From Coriobacteriia bacterium (GTDB lineage: Bacteria; Actinomycetota; Coriobacteriia; Coriobacteriales; QAMH01), in assembly GCA_003149935.1 (NCBI GenBank), contig QAMH01000006.1:358003-422002 (forward strand): 64,000 nucleotides of DNA. Reading direction: 5' to 3'. Within the stretch, counting starts at the first letter, position 1, and each line of letters begins with the position of its first letter. Made by a program: the position numbers and the translations under genes. Shown in pieces: positions 63,485-64,000 of the stretch. A model generated the notes under the pieces. The model searched no databases and was not told the origin of the DNA. It saw nothing but the letters and a program-made list of their open reading frames with translations.

Positions 63485-64000
63485 TCAGCGCATCGAAGGC
63501 CAAACTCGTACATCCCCGGTTCTTGCTGGCCACTCCGAGGTCGTGGGCGGTTCCTGCACCATGTCACCGGAACTCTCGGCTTGCTGCTGAACCACGGACA
63601 CCGCCGTGTCAGCGACACTCAATTTGGGGCTCCAGATTGACACGACCGCAGCGATGGTCAGCGCAATGATGACGATGACAAGTGCGATGATGAGAACGAG
63701 CGGGCCCTTTCGAAGCCCATTCGAGACTTCTCCTGATTCCGAATCTTCCGGTGTGCTTGATATCGGCTGTTCAGCCACGGCAGACGCTGCATATTTGCCA
63801 CCGGAATTCGATGAGGGATATCGCAAGACCGGTACCCCGTCCCGCGCTCCGTACACCACTGAACCCTTACTATCCGGGCCTGATGCTGCCCTGGATGCAG
63901 AACATCGCGCATTCTTTGGCTTGGATGCCACAGCAGATTTTGCTTTCTTGGGCTTCGCCTTCGGTTTTGCAGCAGGTTTCGATCCTGAGCACGAGACCGC
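63485..64000 (-). CDS. Single-pass membrane protein with Lys/Pro/Ala-rich N-terminal part (5' end beyond window)
   Basis: The frame is open to the window edge; 171 residues are visible. From the edge it reads a Lys-Pro-Ala-rich stretch (SKPAAKPKAKPKKAKSAV), then Ser/Gly-rich low complexity, one hydrophobic segment (GPLVLIIALVIVIIALTIAAV) and a 45-residue extracytoplasmic tail. A GTG at 63931 could start a shorter form, but the upstream codons continue the composition, so I treat the gene as 5'-truncated. Function unknown. A zinc-ribbon start is possible but not visible. Confidence 0.6.
   Translation of the reverse strand, partial: AVSCSGSKPAAKPKAKPKKAKSAVASKPKNARCSASRAASGPDSKGSVVYGARDGVPVLRYPSSNSGGKYAASAVAEQPISSTPEDSESGEVSNGLRKGPLVLIIALVIVIIALTIAAVVSIWSPKLSVADTAVSVVQQQAESSGDMVQEPPTTSEWPARTGDVRVWPSMR

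Overview
The window is chromosomal DNA of a high-GC Gram-positive bacterium. Gene content, the gene order and a surface protein with T-Q ester-bond (VaFE-type) repeats point to the actinobacterial class Coriobacteriia, probably an Eggerthella/Slackia relative. That placement is inferred from families and layout, not from any search. Almost everything is core housekeeping. Genes run leftward on the minus strand, except a SRAP gene (12065-12691), ruvCAB (54957-57108) and a cell-wall protein (57477-60080). Both edges cut a gene: thiI on the left and a membrane protein on the right.

Layout. (1) 1-11806, pyrimidine region: pyrR-pyrB-pyrC, then carA-carB-pyrK-pyrD-pyrF, running on into gmk, rpoZ and thiI. 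Both transcription units begin with the same short leader, a PyrR-binding hairpin that ends in the ribosome-binding site, directly downstream of an extended -10 promoter. This looks like translational control by PyrR. (2) 12065-18999: an abasic-site pair (SRAP/HMCES-like and endonuclease IV), coaBC, a zinc-ribbon coiled-coil protein, a Nif3 protein, a PHP phosphatase, a cysteine desulfurase and rpe. (3) 19014-28145: gpsA, plsY, der, a DUF512 radical-SAM protein, ispH, plsC, cmk, aroA and tyrA, tightly overlapped. (4) 28290-40172: two cyclophilin-like lipoproteins, trpS, a phosphatase, rluB, scpB, scpA, a large membrane protein, an M50 protease, an ABC-F ATPase, tRNA-Val, tRNA-Asn and an MBL hydrolase. 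(5) 40181-54767: rel, a giant RecJ-HIRAN-helicase fusion, secF/secD, rnhB, rplS, priA and metK. (6) 54957-57108: ruvCAB behind a LexA-like box. (7) 57109-64000, envelope region: a sortase-type surface protein, yebC, lgt, a secreted coiled-coil/lysozyme-fold protein and a truncated membrane protein.

The most unusual items are: (a) two 66-bp arrays of six 11-bp units, one upstream of each of the two exported cell-envelope proteins, each ending in the same 22-bp block; (b) a single polypeptide joining RecJ, a HIRAN domain and an SF2 helicase; (c) three copies of a roughly 105-bp repeat whose core is conserved while its terminal stems differ in sequence but stay self-complementary; (d) palindromic repeats that have entered coding sequence in frame, in aroA and in a membrane protein; (e) two perfect 80-86 bp palindromes with the same arms and different centres; and (f) long, oppositely charged cytoplasmic tails on SecD (basic) and SecF (acidic).
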